35,295 bases of DNA from Desulfobacteraceae bacterium (GTDB lineage: Bacteria > Desulfobacterota > Desulfobacteria > Desulfobacterales > Desulfococcaceae), in contig JAABRU010000063.1 of assembly GCA_011390755.1 (NCBI GenBank), positions 1 through 35,295 on the forward strand, given 5' to 3'. Shown here one piece after another: positions 22,601-30,319 of this stretch (its first letter is position 1; each line of letters opens with the position of its first letter). The notes beneath the pieces were generated by a model. That model was given only the letters and a program-made list of their open reading frames with translations, was not told the DNA's origin and did not search any database. A program made the translations under genes and the position numbers.

Positions 22601-25600
22601 CAGTGCCAGATCGGCCAGGCGGTGCCGGGCCAGATGCTCATCTTTTATCATAATATCCGCAAAAACAAGGCGTTCCGGATCAATTCCCCTGGCCGCGGCT
22701 TCTTTTTTCAGATTTTTCTGCACCAGGCTGTTTTTCTGCAAAAGCCACAAAACACTTCCCGGAACCCGGCGCAGGATATTCATCCATACATCGAACATGA
22801 CCGGTTCGAGTTTGTAATTATTGTTAAAGGAGCAGAAAACAAAAGCCGTTTCCGGCAGACCGAAATCAGAACGATGCATCACTTTGGAAGAGATGGGCTG
22901 TTTATCATCATTAACCTGATAGCAGCAGGGCATATATACGAATTTTTCGCTGAACCAGGGCGCGTGATGCGGGGGACTGACAATTTTATCCGTAATCACA
23001 TAATCAAAATAAGCGGCCCCCGTGGTACCGGGATACGCCAGATAAGAAACCTGCACGGGTGCGGGACAAAGGGAAGGCACCCGCAGCAGGGTATTATTAT
23101 CTCCGGTATAACCGATGAGATCCACCAGAATATGGATATTGTCATCATAAATCCTTTGGGCCGCCGCGGGGTGACTCATTCCCCGGAGTTCGGTAAACCT
23201 GTCGCAGCTTTGCAGGATGCTGTCTTTATAATGCGTACCGTCCTCTTTGCCGTAAGCATAGCAGTACACTTCAAACAGATCCCGCCTGTGCATGGCAAAA
23301 AGACCGAGCATGAGATGGGCCGTGGGATGGTTGTGAAATCCGTTGGAAAGATAGCCGATTCTTATTTTCTTCTCCGGAAAATTTCTGTATCTCTCAAAAG
23401 GAAAGCGGAGAGGGACCGTATTGCGCATATGTTTCTGCACATGGGCGGCCCAGGAGGCGGCCACTTCAAAATTGTATGCCGGATCCGCATGACGCAGAAT
23501 ATTCATAAAAGGAGTTTCCACCGGTTTTCGGCCCTGTGCAAGGGCATTTTTTGTAAACCTGTCAATCCCCCCGGAAAGTTCCCGGATTCTCTGCCAGTCA
23601 CAGGCATGATGGGACTGGAAAACAAGATTGCAGTATGCCTCTTCATAATCAGGTTTTACATCCAGTGCCTTCTGATAACAGTCCAGTGCCGCTTCAATCT
23701 CCTTTTTTCTTACATAGGCCAGTCCCATATTATAATAGGCCTCAGGATGGTTCGGATTCAGTGCAACAGCTTTCTGATACGCGGCAATGGCATCATCCAC
23801 CCGGTTCAGTCCCTTGAGAACCGCACCGAGATTGCTGAAAAAAACCGGGTTGGCGGGCTGCTGCGCTATGGCCCTGCGGATGAGATTTTCCGCTTTTTCA
23901 TTATCACCCGAAGCATGGGCAACAAGCCCGGAAAGATGAAGTGCATCCGGATGAGCGGGGTTCTGTTCCAGAATCCGCTGATACATCAGATCCGCTGCCT
24001 GTATCTGCCCGCTCCGGTGAAGACCGACAGCTTTTGTAAGCTCCTCCTGGAAAAAGGGTGCCGGGGGACGGGTGCCGGGTGCCGGGGACTGGGTTCCGGG
24101 GGCAGGGGGACGGGGGACGGGGGCAGGGGGACGGGGGACGGGTTCCGGGAGCCGGGTTCCGGGGGCCGGAGAGTCCTGCCTCCTGCCTCCTGACTCCTGA
24201 CTCCTGCCTCCTGATTCCTGACTCCTGAATCCTGTTTCCCGGATTTCCATCTGTCCCGGTTTTTCCCCGGCCAGATAAATTTGCCAGATCTGCGCATATG
24301 CCTCTTCAAGGTTTCTGACAAAACGGCCGGTGTCAAACAGGGGGCAGGATTTGCAGTTTTCCGCCAGCTTCTTTTTGATATTCTCAAGTTCTGCGGGATT
24401 TTCCCACAGCCGGAGAACAAGTTTTTCATATTCCGCCGAAGACCGGGTAATGAGTTCAGGCAGTCCCACTGCATTGAGAAGACTGGCCGATACTCTGGAA
24501 GCAAAATGGGAGCCTTCAAGCGTTACGACCGGAAGCCCGGCCCAGAGGGCATCGCTGGTGGTGGTATGACCGTTGACAATTCTTGTATCCAGGGCAAGGT
24601 CTGCAAGGCGGTGCCGGGCCAGATGCTCATCTTTGGGCATACTTTGGGCAAAGATAATTCTTTCAGGATTTACACCTCTTGCCCCGGCCTCTTTGAGAAT
24701 ATTCTGCTGCGCGGATGCACTGCCCCTGAAAAGCCACAGCACACTGCCGGGAATTTTCCGGAGAATCCGCATCCAGATGTCAAACATCAGGGGTTCTGTT
24801 TTATACAACTGGTTAAATGAACAGAGTACAAAAGAAGAGTCCGGCAGACCGAAATCAGCTCTTTTCATCGCTTTGGCCGAAATGGGCTGTACATGGTCAT
24901 TTACCTGGTAAGTGTGGGGCATGTAAACAAATTTTTCACTGAAAAAAGGGGCATGGGATTCCGGGCTGACCACCCTGTCCGTAATGATATAATCAATAAA
25001 ATCCGCCCCGGTCGTTCCCGGATATCCGAGATAACTCACCTGCACCGGGGCCGGGCGCAGTGCGCAGATTTCCAGTCGGTTTCCTTTGGTGTATCCTTTG
25101 AGTTCAATGAGAATATCCACCTGATCCCGGAAGATGCACTGTGCTGCTTCTGCATGATTCATGGCATAAATATCAACAAATCTGTCACAGTCTTTTTCTA
25201 TCTGCTTTCTGTAATGACTCCCGTCATCCTTTCCGTAGGAATAGGCGTATATTTCAAAACGATTCCTGTTATGAAGTCCGAAAAATGTCCGCATCAGATG
25301 GGCTGTTGCATGGTTGTGGAAATCATTGGAAAGATAGGCTATGGTAATTTTATCCTTACGCGCCCGGCTGTTTTTATCAAAAGAAAAATTGCCGCGCTGC
25401 CCTTCCATGCGCCGGGACACAGCATCGCTCCAGGATTTTGCCACAGCATAATTATGCGCGGGATCCGGGCGCATCATCATGCTCATAAAGGGCATCTCCT
25501 CTGTCTCCCTGCCATCTTCAAGGGCTTTTCGGGTCAGTCTGTCAAGTCCGGGCATCAGATTTTGTATCTCATCCCACGCGCACGCGTGCTGCAGCTGGAA

Positions 25601-28429
25601 GATAAGACTGGAATAGGCTCTGGAATGTTCCGGATCAATGGCAAGTGCCTTTTTGTAATATCTGACAGCCTCATCTGTTTTCTTGACAGACTGAAAGAGG
25701 TTCCCCATATTATTAAAGGTTTCCGCATAATCCGGACGAAGCTTCGCTGCTTTCCGGTAACAGGCCAGGGCTTCTTCTTTTTTATCCTGCTCGTTTAAGG
25801 TAATACCGAGATTGTTGAGGGTTTCCACCAGTTCCGGTTTGAGTTCCAAAGCCTTCCGGTACGCTGCCACGGCCTGTGCAAAGCGTCCCTGATCCTTGTA
25901 GATATTGGCCAGATTATTATAGGCTTCCGCATAATCCGGCTTTAATTCCAATGCCTTCTGATAACATGAAACTGCTTCCGGCAGATTTTTCCGCCCCTGA
26001 AAAAGATTGCCCATATTATTGTAGGCCTGGGGATAATCCGGTTTCAGTTCCACAGCCTTACGGTAATGGACCAGGGCCTCTTCCGGTTTTTCATGCTGTA
26101 TTGCATTGCCGAGATTATGATAGGCTTCGGCATACCCGGGTTTTATATGAATCGCTTTCTGATAATATGACAGGGCTTCATCTGTATCCCCCTTATTTTT
26201 GGACACATTGCCGAGATTATAATAGGCTTCGGCATTTTCCGGACTGATGTCAAGCACTTTATGATAACATACCGCGGCCCTGTCCCAATCCCCCTGCCCC
26301 TGCACCGCAGCACCGAGATTGCTGTAAAACACGGGATTGCCGGGCACCCTTTCAATTGCCTTTTCTATCATGGCAACAGCCTTATCATGTTCACCCTGCT
26401 GGTGGGCTGCCACACCCGAAAGATGCAGGGCATCCGGATGGTCCGGTATCCGCCGGAGTATTTCCTGATAAATCTCATCGGCTTCTTCTATTCTGCCGGC
26501 CTCATGCAGGCGCAGTGCTTTCTGTATCTCACCGGATATGTTAAATTTCCGGTTTTCATCGGGTTTTTCAGGGACAATATTACTGTTCACGGTATTCTCT
26601 CTTATCTCAATTATATCCGGTCTTCTGCCTTCCCGGAAATTTTTGTAAACCTGCCTGTACGCCTCTTCCAGATTGGCAACAAAGCGGTGCGTATCAAAAA
26701 GGGATTCTGTCCTGCGGTTTTGCCAAAGTTTTTCTTTTACAACTTTTAATTTCTCGGAGTCAAGGGCAAGTCGGATGGCAAGCGATTTGTATTCTTTGAG
26801 ATTTTCTGTAATCAGTTCGGAAAGACCGACTGCCCTGAGTATGCTTTCGGATACGCGGGATGCAAAATGACTGCCTTTCACAGTTATGACCGGAACCCCG
26901 GCCCAGAGGGCATCGCTACTGGTCGTATGACCGTTGACGATTCGGGTATCCAGGGCAAGGTCTGCAAGGCGGTGTCTTGCCAGATGTTCTTTTTTTTCAA
27001 TTCGTTTGGAAAATACAAGGCGCTCCGGGGATATGCCCCTTTTTTCAGCCTCCCGCTTCAGATTTTTCTCTGCGCTTTCATTTTCCCAAACAAGCCACAG
27101 CACACTGCCCGGAACTTCCTGCAAAATTTCTGTCCATATGCCGAACATCAGCGGTTCGATTTTGAAATTCTGATTAAAAGAGCAGAACACAAAGCCCTTT
27201 TCCGGCAGACCGAAATCCGCCCTCCGGTATGTTTTCCCCGATACAGGCTGGCGGCTGTCATTGACCTGGTAGCAGTCCGGCATATAAATAAAGGATTCAC
27301 TGAAATGGGCACGGTGTTCCGGGGGGCTGACAATCCGGTCTGTGATCATATAATCCAAAAAATCCGCGCCCGAAGTTCCCGGAAATCCGAGATAGGTGAT
27401 TTGCACGGGTGCAGGGCGCAATGCGCAGATCCCGATCCGGTTGTTTTTGGTATGCCCTTTCAGATCAAGCAGGATGTCCACTTTATCCGCATAGATCTGT
27501 TTCGCAGCTTCAATATGGCCAAGGGAGGAAATATCTGTAAATTTATCGCTGTCCTGTTCAATTTTTTTCCGGTAATCACTGCCGTCATCCCCGCCGTAGG
27601 AATAGCAGTAAATTTCAAACTCATCCCGATTGTGAAGCCCGAAAAGCGTCCGCATGAGGTGGGCGGTGGCATGGTTGTGAAAATCATTGGAAAGATAGCC
27701 GATGATAATTTTGGAACGGTTCCGGAACCGCTCCTCCGGGAAGGGAAAAGAGAGTTGAAAAACTGCCATCTGCCGCGCAATGCCCATGCTCCACGCTTTG
27801 GAAACCGCATAATTGCGCGCGGGATCCGCACTCCGGGTCAGGCATTCAAAGGGAGTCTCCGCGGGTGTCCGCCCCGATGCCAGGGCCTTTTCCGTCATGG
27901 CATTGAAAACCGGAAGCTGTTTTTCCAATTTTTCCCAGTCACAGTTATGCTGCAGAAGGTGAAGCATTGTTCCGTACGGTTCCGCATAATCCGCTTTTAA
28001 GGCCAGGGCTTTTTCATAGCAGACGATGGCCTCCCCGCTTCTGCCGCTGTCTTTAAACACGTTCCCCATATTATAACAGGCTTCGGCAAAATCAGGCTTT
28101 AATTCCAGTGCCTTCCGGTATGCAGTCAGTGCTTCATCAAACCTGCCGAGATTATGGAGTGCAAGCCCCATATTGCTGTAGTATGCGGATTTCCCCGGAT
28201 TTATAGCAACAGCATTCTGTATAAAACGGACAGCTTTGCGATCATCTCCCAACTGATGGGCAATCACACCCGAAAGGTGCAGGGCATCCGGATATCGGGA
28301 ATTTATCTCAAGTATCCGATTGTAAATATCCTCTGCTTTGTGCAACTGCCCTTCCCGGTGGTAACGGAGTCCTTCGTTGAGCAGTTTTGCAAGTTCAGCA
28401 GATTGTTTTTTGTTTTGTTCTTTTTCCAT
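19661..28429 (-). CDS. Four-module TPR/O-GlcNAc-transferase-like megaprotein (GT41 x4)
   Basis: One uninterrupted 2922-residue frame holds four TPR-plus-GT41 modules. Approximate extents and TPR numbers: module 1, residues 1-610, 4-5 TPRs; module 2, 630-1395, 9-10; module 3, 1458-2058, 5; module 4, 2083-2922, 11-12. Each has an (H/Q)-x-C-x-W segment after its TPRs, a GYLSN-FHNH-x-x-AHLM type motif (about 240, 1026, 1687, 2548), FN-x-x-(Y/F)K with the catalytic-type Lys, and NGHTT-SDALWAG (about 500, 1287, 1947, 2810). Module 1 has F for Y before the Lys; module 3 has SNGF for SNDF and LCPAPVQ for LRPAPVQ. Linkers are proline-rich, that between 2 and 3 being repeat-derived. The role inferred is cytoplasmic protein glycosylation, possibly processive or multi-substrate. 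The ribosome site is weak. Confidence 0.92.
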   Translation of the reverse strand: MEKEQNKKQSAELAKLLNEGLRYHREGQLHKAEDIYNRILEINSRYPDALHLSGVIAHQLGDDRKAVRFIQNAVAINPGKSAYYSNMGLALHNLGRFDEALTAYRKALELKPDFAEACYNMGNVFKDSGRSGEAIVCYEKALALKADYAEPYGTMLHLLQHNCDWEKLEKQLPVFNAMTEKALASGRTPAETPFECLTRSADPARNYAVSKAWSMGIARQMAVFQLSFPFPEERFRNRSKIIIGYLSNDFHNHATAHLMRTLFGLHNRDEFEIYCYSYGGDDGSDYRKKIEQDSDKFTDISSLGHIEAAKQIYADKVDILLDLKGHTKNNRIGICALRPAPVQITYLGFPGTSGADFLDYMITDRIVSPPEHRAHFSESFIYMPDCYQVNDSRQPVSGKTYRRADFGLPEKGFVFCSFNQNFKIEPLMFGIWTEILQEVPGSVLWLVWENESAEKNLKREAEKRGISPERLVFSKRIEKKEHLARHRLADLALDTRIVNGHTTSSDALWAGVPVITVKGSHFASRVSESILRAVGLSELITENLKEYKSLAIRLALDSEKLKVVKEKLWQNRRTESLFDTHRFVANLEEAYRQVYKNFREGRRPDIIEIRENTVNSNIVPEKPDENRKFNISGEIQKALRLHEAGRIEEADEIYQEILRRIPDHPDALHLSGVAAHQQGEHDKAVAMIEKAIERVPGNPVFYSNLGAAVQGQGDWDRAAVCYHKVLDISPENAEAYYNLGNVSKNKGDTDEALSYYQKAIHIKPGYAEAYHNLGNAIQHEKPEEALVHYRKAVELKPDYPQAYNNMGNLFQGRKNLPEAVSCYQKALELKPDYAEAYNNLANIYKDQGRFAQAVAAYRKALELKPELVETLNNLGITLNEQDKKEEALACYRKAAKLRPDYAETFNNMGNLFQSVKKTDEAVRYYKKALAIDPEHSRAYSSLIFQLQHACAWDEIQNLMPGLDRLTRKALEDGRETEEMPFMSMMMRPDPAHNYAVAKSWSDAVSRRMEGQRGNFSFDKNSRARKDKITIAYLSNDFHNHATAHLMRTFFGLHNRNRFEIYAYSYGKDDGSHYRKQIEKDCDRFVDIYAMNHAEAAQCIFRDQVDILIELKGYTKGNRLEICALRPAPVQVSYLGYPGTTGADFIDYIITDRVVSPESHAPFFSEKFVYMPHTYQVNDHVQPISAKAMKRADFGLPDSSFVLCSFNQLYKTEPLMFDIWMRILRKIPGSVLWLFRGSASAQQNILKEAGARGVNPERIIFAQSMPKDEHLARHRLADLALDTRIVNGHTTTSDALWAGLPVVTLEGSHFASRVSASLLNAVGLPELITRSSAEYEKLVLRLWENPAELENIKKKLAENCKSCPLFDTGRFVRNLEEAYAQIWQIYLAGEKPGQMEIRETGFRSQESGGRSQESGGRRQDSPAPGTRLPEPVPRPPAPVPRPPAPGTQSPAPGTRPPAPFFQEELTKAVGLHRSGQIQAADLMYQRILEQNPAHPDALHLSGLVAHASGDNEKAENLIRRAIAQQPANPVFFSNLGAVLKGLNRVDDAIAAYQKAVALNPNHPEAYYNMGLAYVRKKEIEAALDCYQKALDVKPDYEEAYCNLVFQSHHACDWQRIRELSGGIDRFTKNALAQGRKPVETPFMNILRHADPAYNFEVAASWAAHVQKHMRNTVPLRFPFERYRNFPEKKIRIGYLSNGFHNHPTAHLMLGLFAMHRRDLFEVYCYAYGKEDGTHYKDSILQSCDRFTELRGMSHPAAAQRIYDDNIHILVDLIGYTGDNNTLLRVPSLCPAPVQVSYLAYPGTTGAAYFDYVITDKIVSPPHHAPWFSEKFVYMPCCYQVNDDKQPISSKVMHRSDFGLPETAFVFCSFNNNYKLEPVMFDVWMNILRRVPGSVLWLLQKNSLVQKNLKKEAAARGIDPERLVFADIMIKDEHLARHRLADLALDTRIINGHTTTSDALWAGLPLITLEGSHFASRVSSSLLHAVGLPELITYDIKDYEEMAVRFAQNPRELAEIKEKLAENRLREPLFNTRRFVAALEAAYRKMWEIFLKGEKPVQMQISESGQIPAAPQEPRPVPKSPLPVPELQKELEKAVLYHRQGELEKAHAVYQKVLSVHPEHPDALHLSGVIAHQRDRADLAADLIEKAIRHFPGNPLYYSNLAASFQKLGKGEKAAEAFRKALELKPDYLEARYNLGNILRGLGRAKEAAECYEKVLEQKPDYAEVCNNLGVVFQDMGENGKALAYYQKALELQADYAEVYNNMGNTFRAMGEPEKAVLHYKKSLALKPEYAEVRNNMGVVYQEMKEPEKALACYRKSLELKPDYAEVYNNMGLILRQQRKFDEALAAYHKAISLKPDYPEVYNNLGNVCRAQRKYEEALEYFQKSLELRPDYTDAYNNMGNTYQDMGKSEDAVSSYQKSLEINPHQIQSYMSMGLVHQEKRELEAAIECYENILRIDPDSSDAYAGLFHQSQHVCDWKRLASMKNRMDALTETALKAGKKPAETPFMNISRQESAENNFRVAGIWAKEMEKNAAGLRQNFSFENRGKAKSKLIIGYLSNDFRNHPVAHLMRSLFGLHNREEFEIFCYSYGKEDKSSYRKKIKADCDRFIDIRYMPHDAAAKKIYEDRVDILVELMGYTTDSRLEICALRPAPIQVSYLGYPGTTGAKYMDYIITDRIVTPESKIPFYSEQPVWLPHCYQVNDHRQAIAGIEYTRADFGLPADVFIFCSFNQAYKIEPVIFDVWMNILRRVPQSILWLLEGGEAVRKNLLNEAVSRGIDAKRLIFSQRLPKQKHLARQKLADLILDTRIYNGHTTSSDALWAGVPLITLRGAHFPARVSASILTAVGLPELITDSLKEYGDLAVRLAENPDELEAVRQKLSENRLKYPLFDTPRFVRNMENAYKEMWDIFAKGEVPRSIRVKEIF
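21080..21990. repeat. 102-bp-period TPR-coding DNA in module 4
   Basis: About nine consecutive units of 102 bp encode TPRs 3-11 of module 4. Each contains a cccatattatt-type asparagine codon pair (NNMGN) and a cataatccggct-type KPDYA segment. Adjacent units are similar at DNA level, so length change by slippage or recombination is possible. Confidence 0.7.
24059..24237. repeat. Dispersed-type G-rich and CTCCTGA repeats inside the megagene
   Basis: On the plus strand, about 110 bp of ggggacgggtgccgggtgcc-like sequence is followed by about 60 bp of tcctgcctcctgactcctga repeats. On the coding strand this reads in frame as SQESGGRSQESGGRRQ and then a run of PAPGTR/PVPRPPAP. It forms residues about 1397-1456, the linker between modules 2 and 3. 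Base composition is unlike the flanking coding DNA. Confidence 0.85.
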
Positions 28430-28619
28430 ATCGCCGATTGTTTATCCGGGCATCAAAAATCTTATCGTGCGCCGCAAATGACGCAAATGAGACGCAAATG
28501 AAATGATACTTAAAATTGTATAGTATAGCAGGCAGGGTGCCTTAGGCGACAGCCCTAACGCACCGGAATCTGTAACTTACGGTGCGTTACGCTTCGCTAA
28601 CGCACCTGGGGTGACAGAT
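28430..28619. repeat. Upstream region of the megagene with a TTACGCTTCGCTAA palindrome
   Basis: The palindrome ggtgcgttacgcttcgctaacgcacc lies at 28581-28606, with a second half (ccctaacgcacc) at 28551-28562. gacgcaaatga is repeated three times at about 28477-28502. No gene is visible; the promoter of the megagene should lie here but no confident -35/-10 pair could be picked. Confidence 0.5.
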
Positions 28620-29222
28620 TTTCATATAAACCGCCATGATATGCAGTCACAGCGAAACATAAAAGCTGCGCGGAGTGCGAAAATTAAGGCGGAGGCCGGT
28701 TTTTCGCAGACACTTTCATATAAACCGCCAATGAACCCTGACTCACAGCGAAACATAAAAGCTGCGCGGAGTGCGAAAATGAAGGCGGAGGCCGGTTTTT
28801 CGCAGACACTTTCATATAAACGGTCATGATATGCATTCACAGCGAAACATAAAAGCTGCGCGGAGTGCGAAAATGAAGGCGGAGGCCGGTTTTCCGCAAA
28901 CACTTTCATATAAACCGCCAATGAACCCTGACTCACAACGAAACATGAAAATACACCGCAGAGACGCACACCGCAGAGACGCACACCGCAGAGACGCACA
29001 CCGCAGAGACGCACACCGCAGAGACGCACACCGCAGAGACGCACACCGCAGAGACGCACACCGTGCGTCTCTACAGGGGACTTTCATATAAACCGACATG
29101 AGTTATCACTCACAACGAAACATGAAAGCTGCGCGGAGTGCGAAAATTAAGGCGGAGGCCGGTTTTTCGCAAACACTTTCATATAAAACGGTCATGATAT
29201 GCATTCACAGCGAAACATGAAA
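28620..29222. repeat. 95-bp repeat array, right copy
   Basis: Unit starts (tttcata) are at 28620, 28714, 28810, 28904, 29082 and 29177, giving units of 94, 96, 94, 178, 95 and a partial 46 bp. The fourth unit contains the 15-bp tandem array. Units alternate between two subtypes (gatatgcattcac and aatgaaccctgactcac). It is in direct orientation relative to 14690-15141. The AT-rich 29223-29363 shows nothing recognisable. Confidence 0.88.
28956..29074. repeat. 15-bp tandem array (right)
   Basis: Seven perfect copies of ccgcagagacgcaca are followed by ccgtgcgtctctac, the opposite palindrome arm. The left-hand cap palindrome present in the 14795 array is missing here. Confidence 0.88.
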
Positions 29223-29363
29223 ATGAAAAAATGTTACATGCTGTAATAATTAAACATTCAAAATTTTCATGTAAAATTAAAATGATATTAATATCAATTC
29301 ATCTGCGATGGCCTATAGTTTGTTTTGAATTTCCCTGACAAAATCCCTGAAATCCCCGATACC

Positions 29364-29480
29364 TTACCGAAGATTTTTTAAAAATATCCGATCTTCAAGT
29401 CTCCAATAATGATGAACAGGCATATTTCTAAATGCAACTTCATCAGGACTGTCCGGCAAACGACCCTGATTTTCGCTCAT
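29364..29480 (-). CDS. Small ORF translationally coupled to the Uma2 gene
   Basis: A 38-residue ORF has its ATG overlapping the Uma2 stop by 4 bases (ATGA): MSENQGRLPDSPDEVAFRNM, then PVHHYWRLEDRIFLKNLR. I do not recognise a family. The coupling, the lack of internal repeats and the charged, aromatic-rich composition favour a real peptide over noise; equally it may be the surviving start of a longer gene. The 140 bp downstream to the 95-bp array is AT-rich with no feature seen. Confidence 0.4.
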   Translation of the reverse strand: MSENQGRLPDSPDEVAFRNMPVHHYWRLEDRIFLKNLR

Positions 29481-29953
29481 ATTCCGATTTTTTTGGGAAA
29501 ATCCGGTACAAGTTCAGAAAATTTCATCTGCTTATCCGGCCTGTAAAAAAACATATTGCCGTTCTGGTCGCATATCCAGACTTCCAATGCCCCGGTTTCA
29601 AAATACAGTCTGCGCTTTGTCCGCATTTCATCATCCGTATTTGATTCGGAAAGCACCTCTACACAGATTTCCGGTGCAATGGGAGCATCGAATTCATGCA
29701 GAATCAGTTTCAGTCGTTCCGGGGATATCCATGCCACATCCGCAACTTTGGTTCCTTTCCCTGTTCTGACCGCACATTCAGACAGTATCTCCCCTTTTTC
29801 CAGGAAAGAGATCAGCAGATTTCCGATTTTGCCTGAATACAATGAATGCAGAATACTTACCGGTGACATAACAATCTGTCCTGTCTCGTTGAGTTCAATT
29901 CTGAAAGGCAGATCTTTCAGACTGGGATGTTTGCATACCTCCTGCCAATCCAT
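29477..29953 (-). CDS. Uma2-family (DUF820) PD-(D/E)XK endonuclease-like protein
   Basis: This 158-residue protein has the Uma2/DUF820 order: FRIELNETGQIVMSPVSILH, SLYSGKIGNLLISFL, KVADVAWISPERL (core Asp), PEICVEVLSESNT (core Glu strand), then DEMRTKRRLYFETGALEVWI, giving the Lys-bearing helix and final strand. Members are restriction-like nucleases abundant in cyanobacteria and some Desulfobacterota; their biological role is unclear. Length is slightly short (usual about 180-200) with a compact N-terminus. The ATG at 29953 follows AAGGGAATTC. Its stop overlaps a 38-codon ORF. Confidence 0.87.
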   Translation of the reverse strand: MDWQEVCKHPSLKDLPFRIELNETGQIVMSPVSILHSLYSGKIGNLLISFLEKGEILSECAVRTGKGTKVADVAWISPERLKLILHEFDAPIAPEICVEVLSESNTDDEMRTKRRLYFETGALEVWICDQNGNMFFYRPDKQMKFSELVPDFPKKIGI

Positions 29954-30319
29954 AATGAATTCCCTTTAAACCCCGAAGGCGTGTAATAATGATAGAAATC
30001 TGATTTCTGATAACATGAACCCCGAAGGAGTGAAATGATAATGTCATCCCCAATGCCGTTTCTGTAAGCAGAAAATTCCCCTCCCCCGGTGGGGCAATGC
30101 TGTTGCCTTAAAAAAACTCCCTCCCCCTGCCCCTCCCTCAGGGAAGAGGAGACCTTATCAACGGATTTGACCCACTACCCATTTTTTCTATAGATTTTCA
30201 GAAAAATAATTACAGTTCTTTAAAATGGTTTTCGGCATAATTTCAGATAGATAAAAACACCATTTTATGCAATTAATTATCTGAAAAACTATATAATCAT
30301 ATCAATCCTTCGGATTTTT
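29954..30319. repeat. Non-coding gap with REP-like units and a 105-bp inverted repeat
   Basis: aaccccgaaggcgtg and aaccccgaaggagtgaaatgataa units lie at 29968-30040; degraded caatgcc-ttaa ends of the 701-type element lie at about 30050 and 30098. At 30189-30293 the arms tatagattttcag-aaataatta and taattatctgaaaaactata, with inner aaaatgg/ccatttt segments, are inverted. No gene is seen. Confidence 0.55.

Noticed and set aside
22517..24193. 558-codon plus-strand ORF opposite the megagene
   Set aside because: It is the antisense shadow of GT41 and TPR coding sequence; composition is Phe/Arg/His rich with no domain, and the minus frame is clearly the gene. The same applies to the plus-strand ORFs at 15335-16186, 16541-17632, 24893-25798, 26867-28000 and 31679-32575.
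28956..29074. Possible CRISPR array
   Set aside because: Units are 15 bp, contiguous and without spacers, and no cas gene is present. It is a simple tandem repeat.
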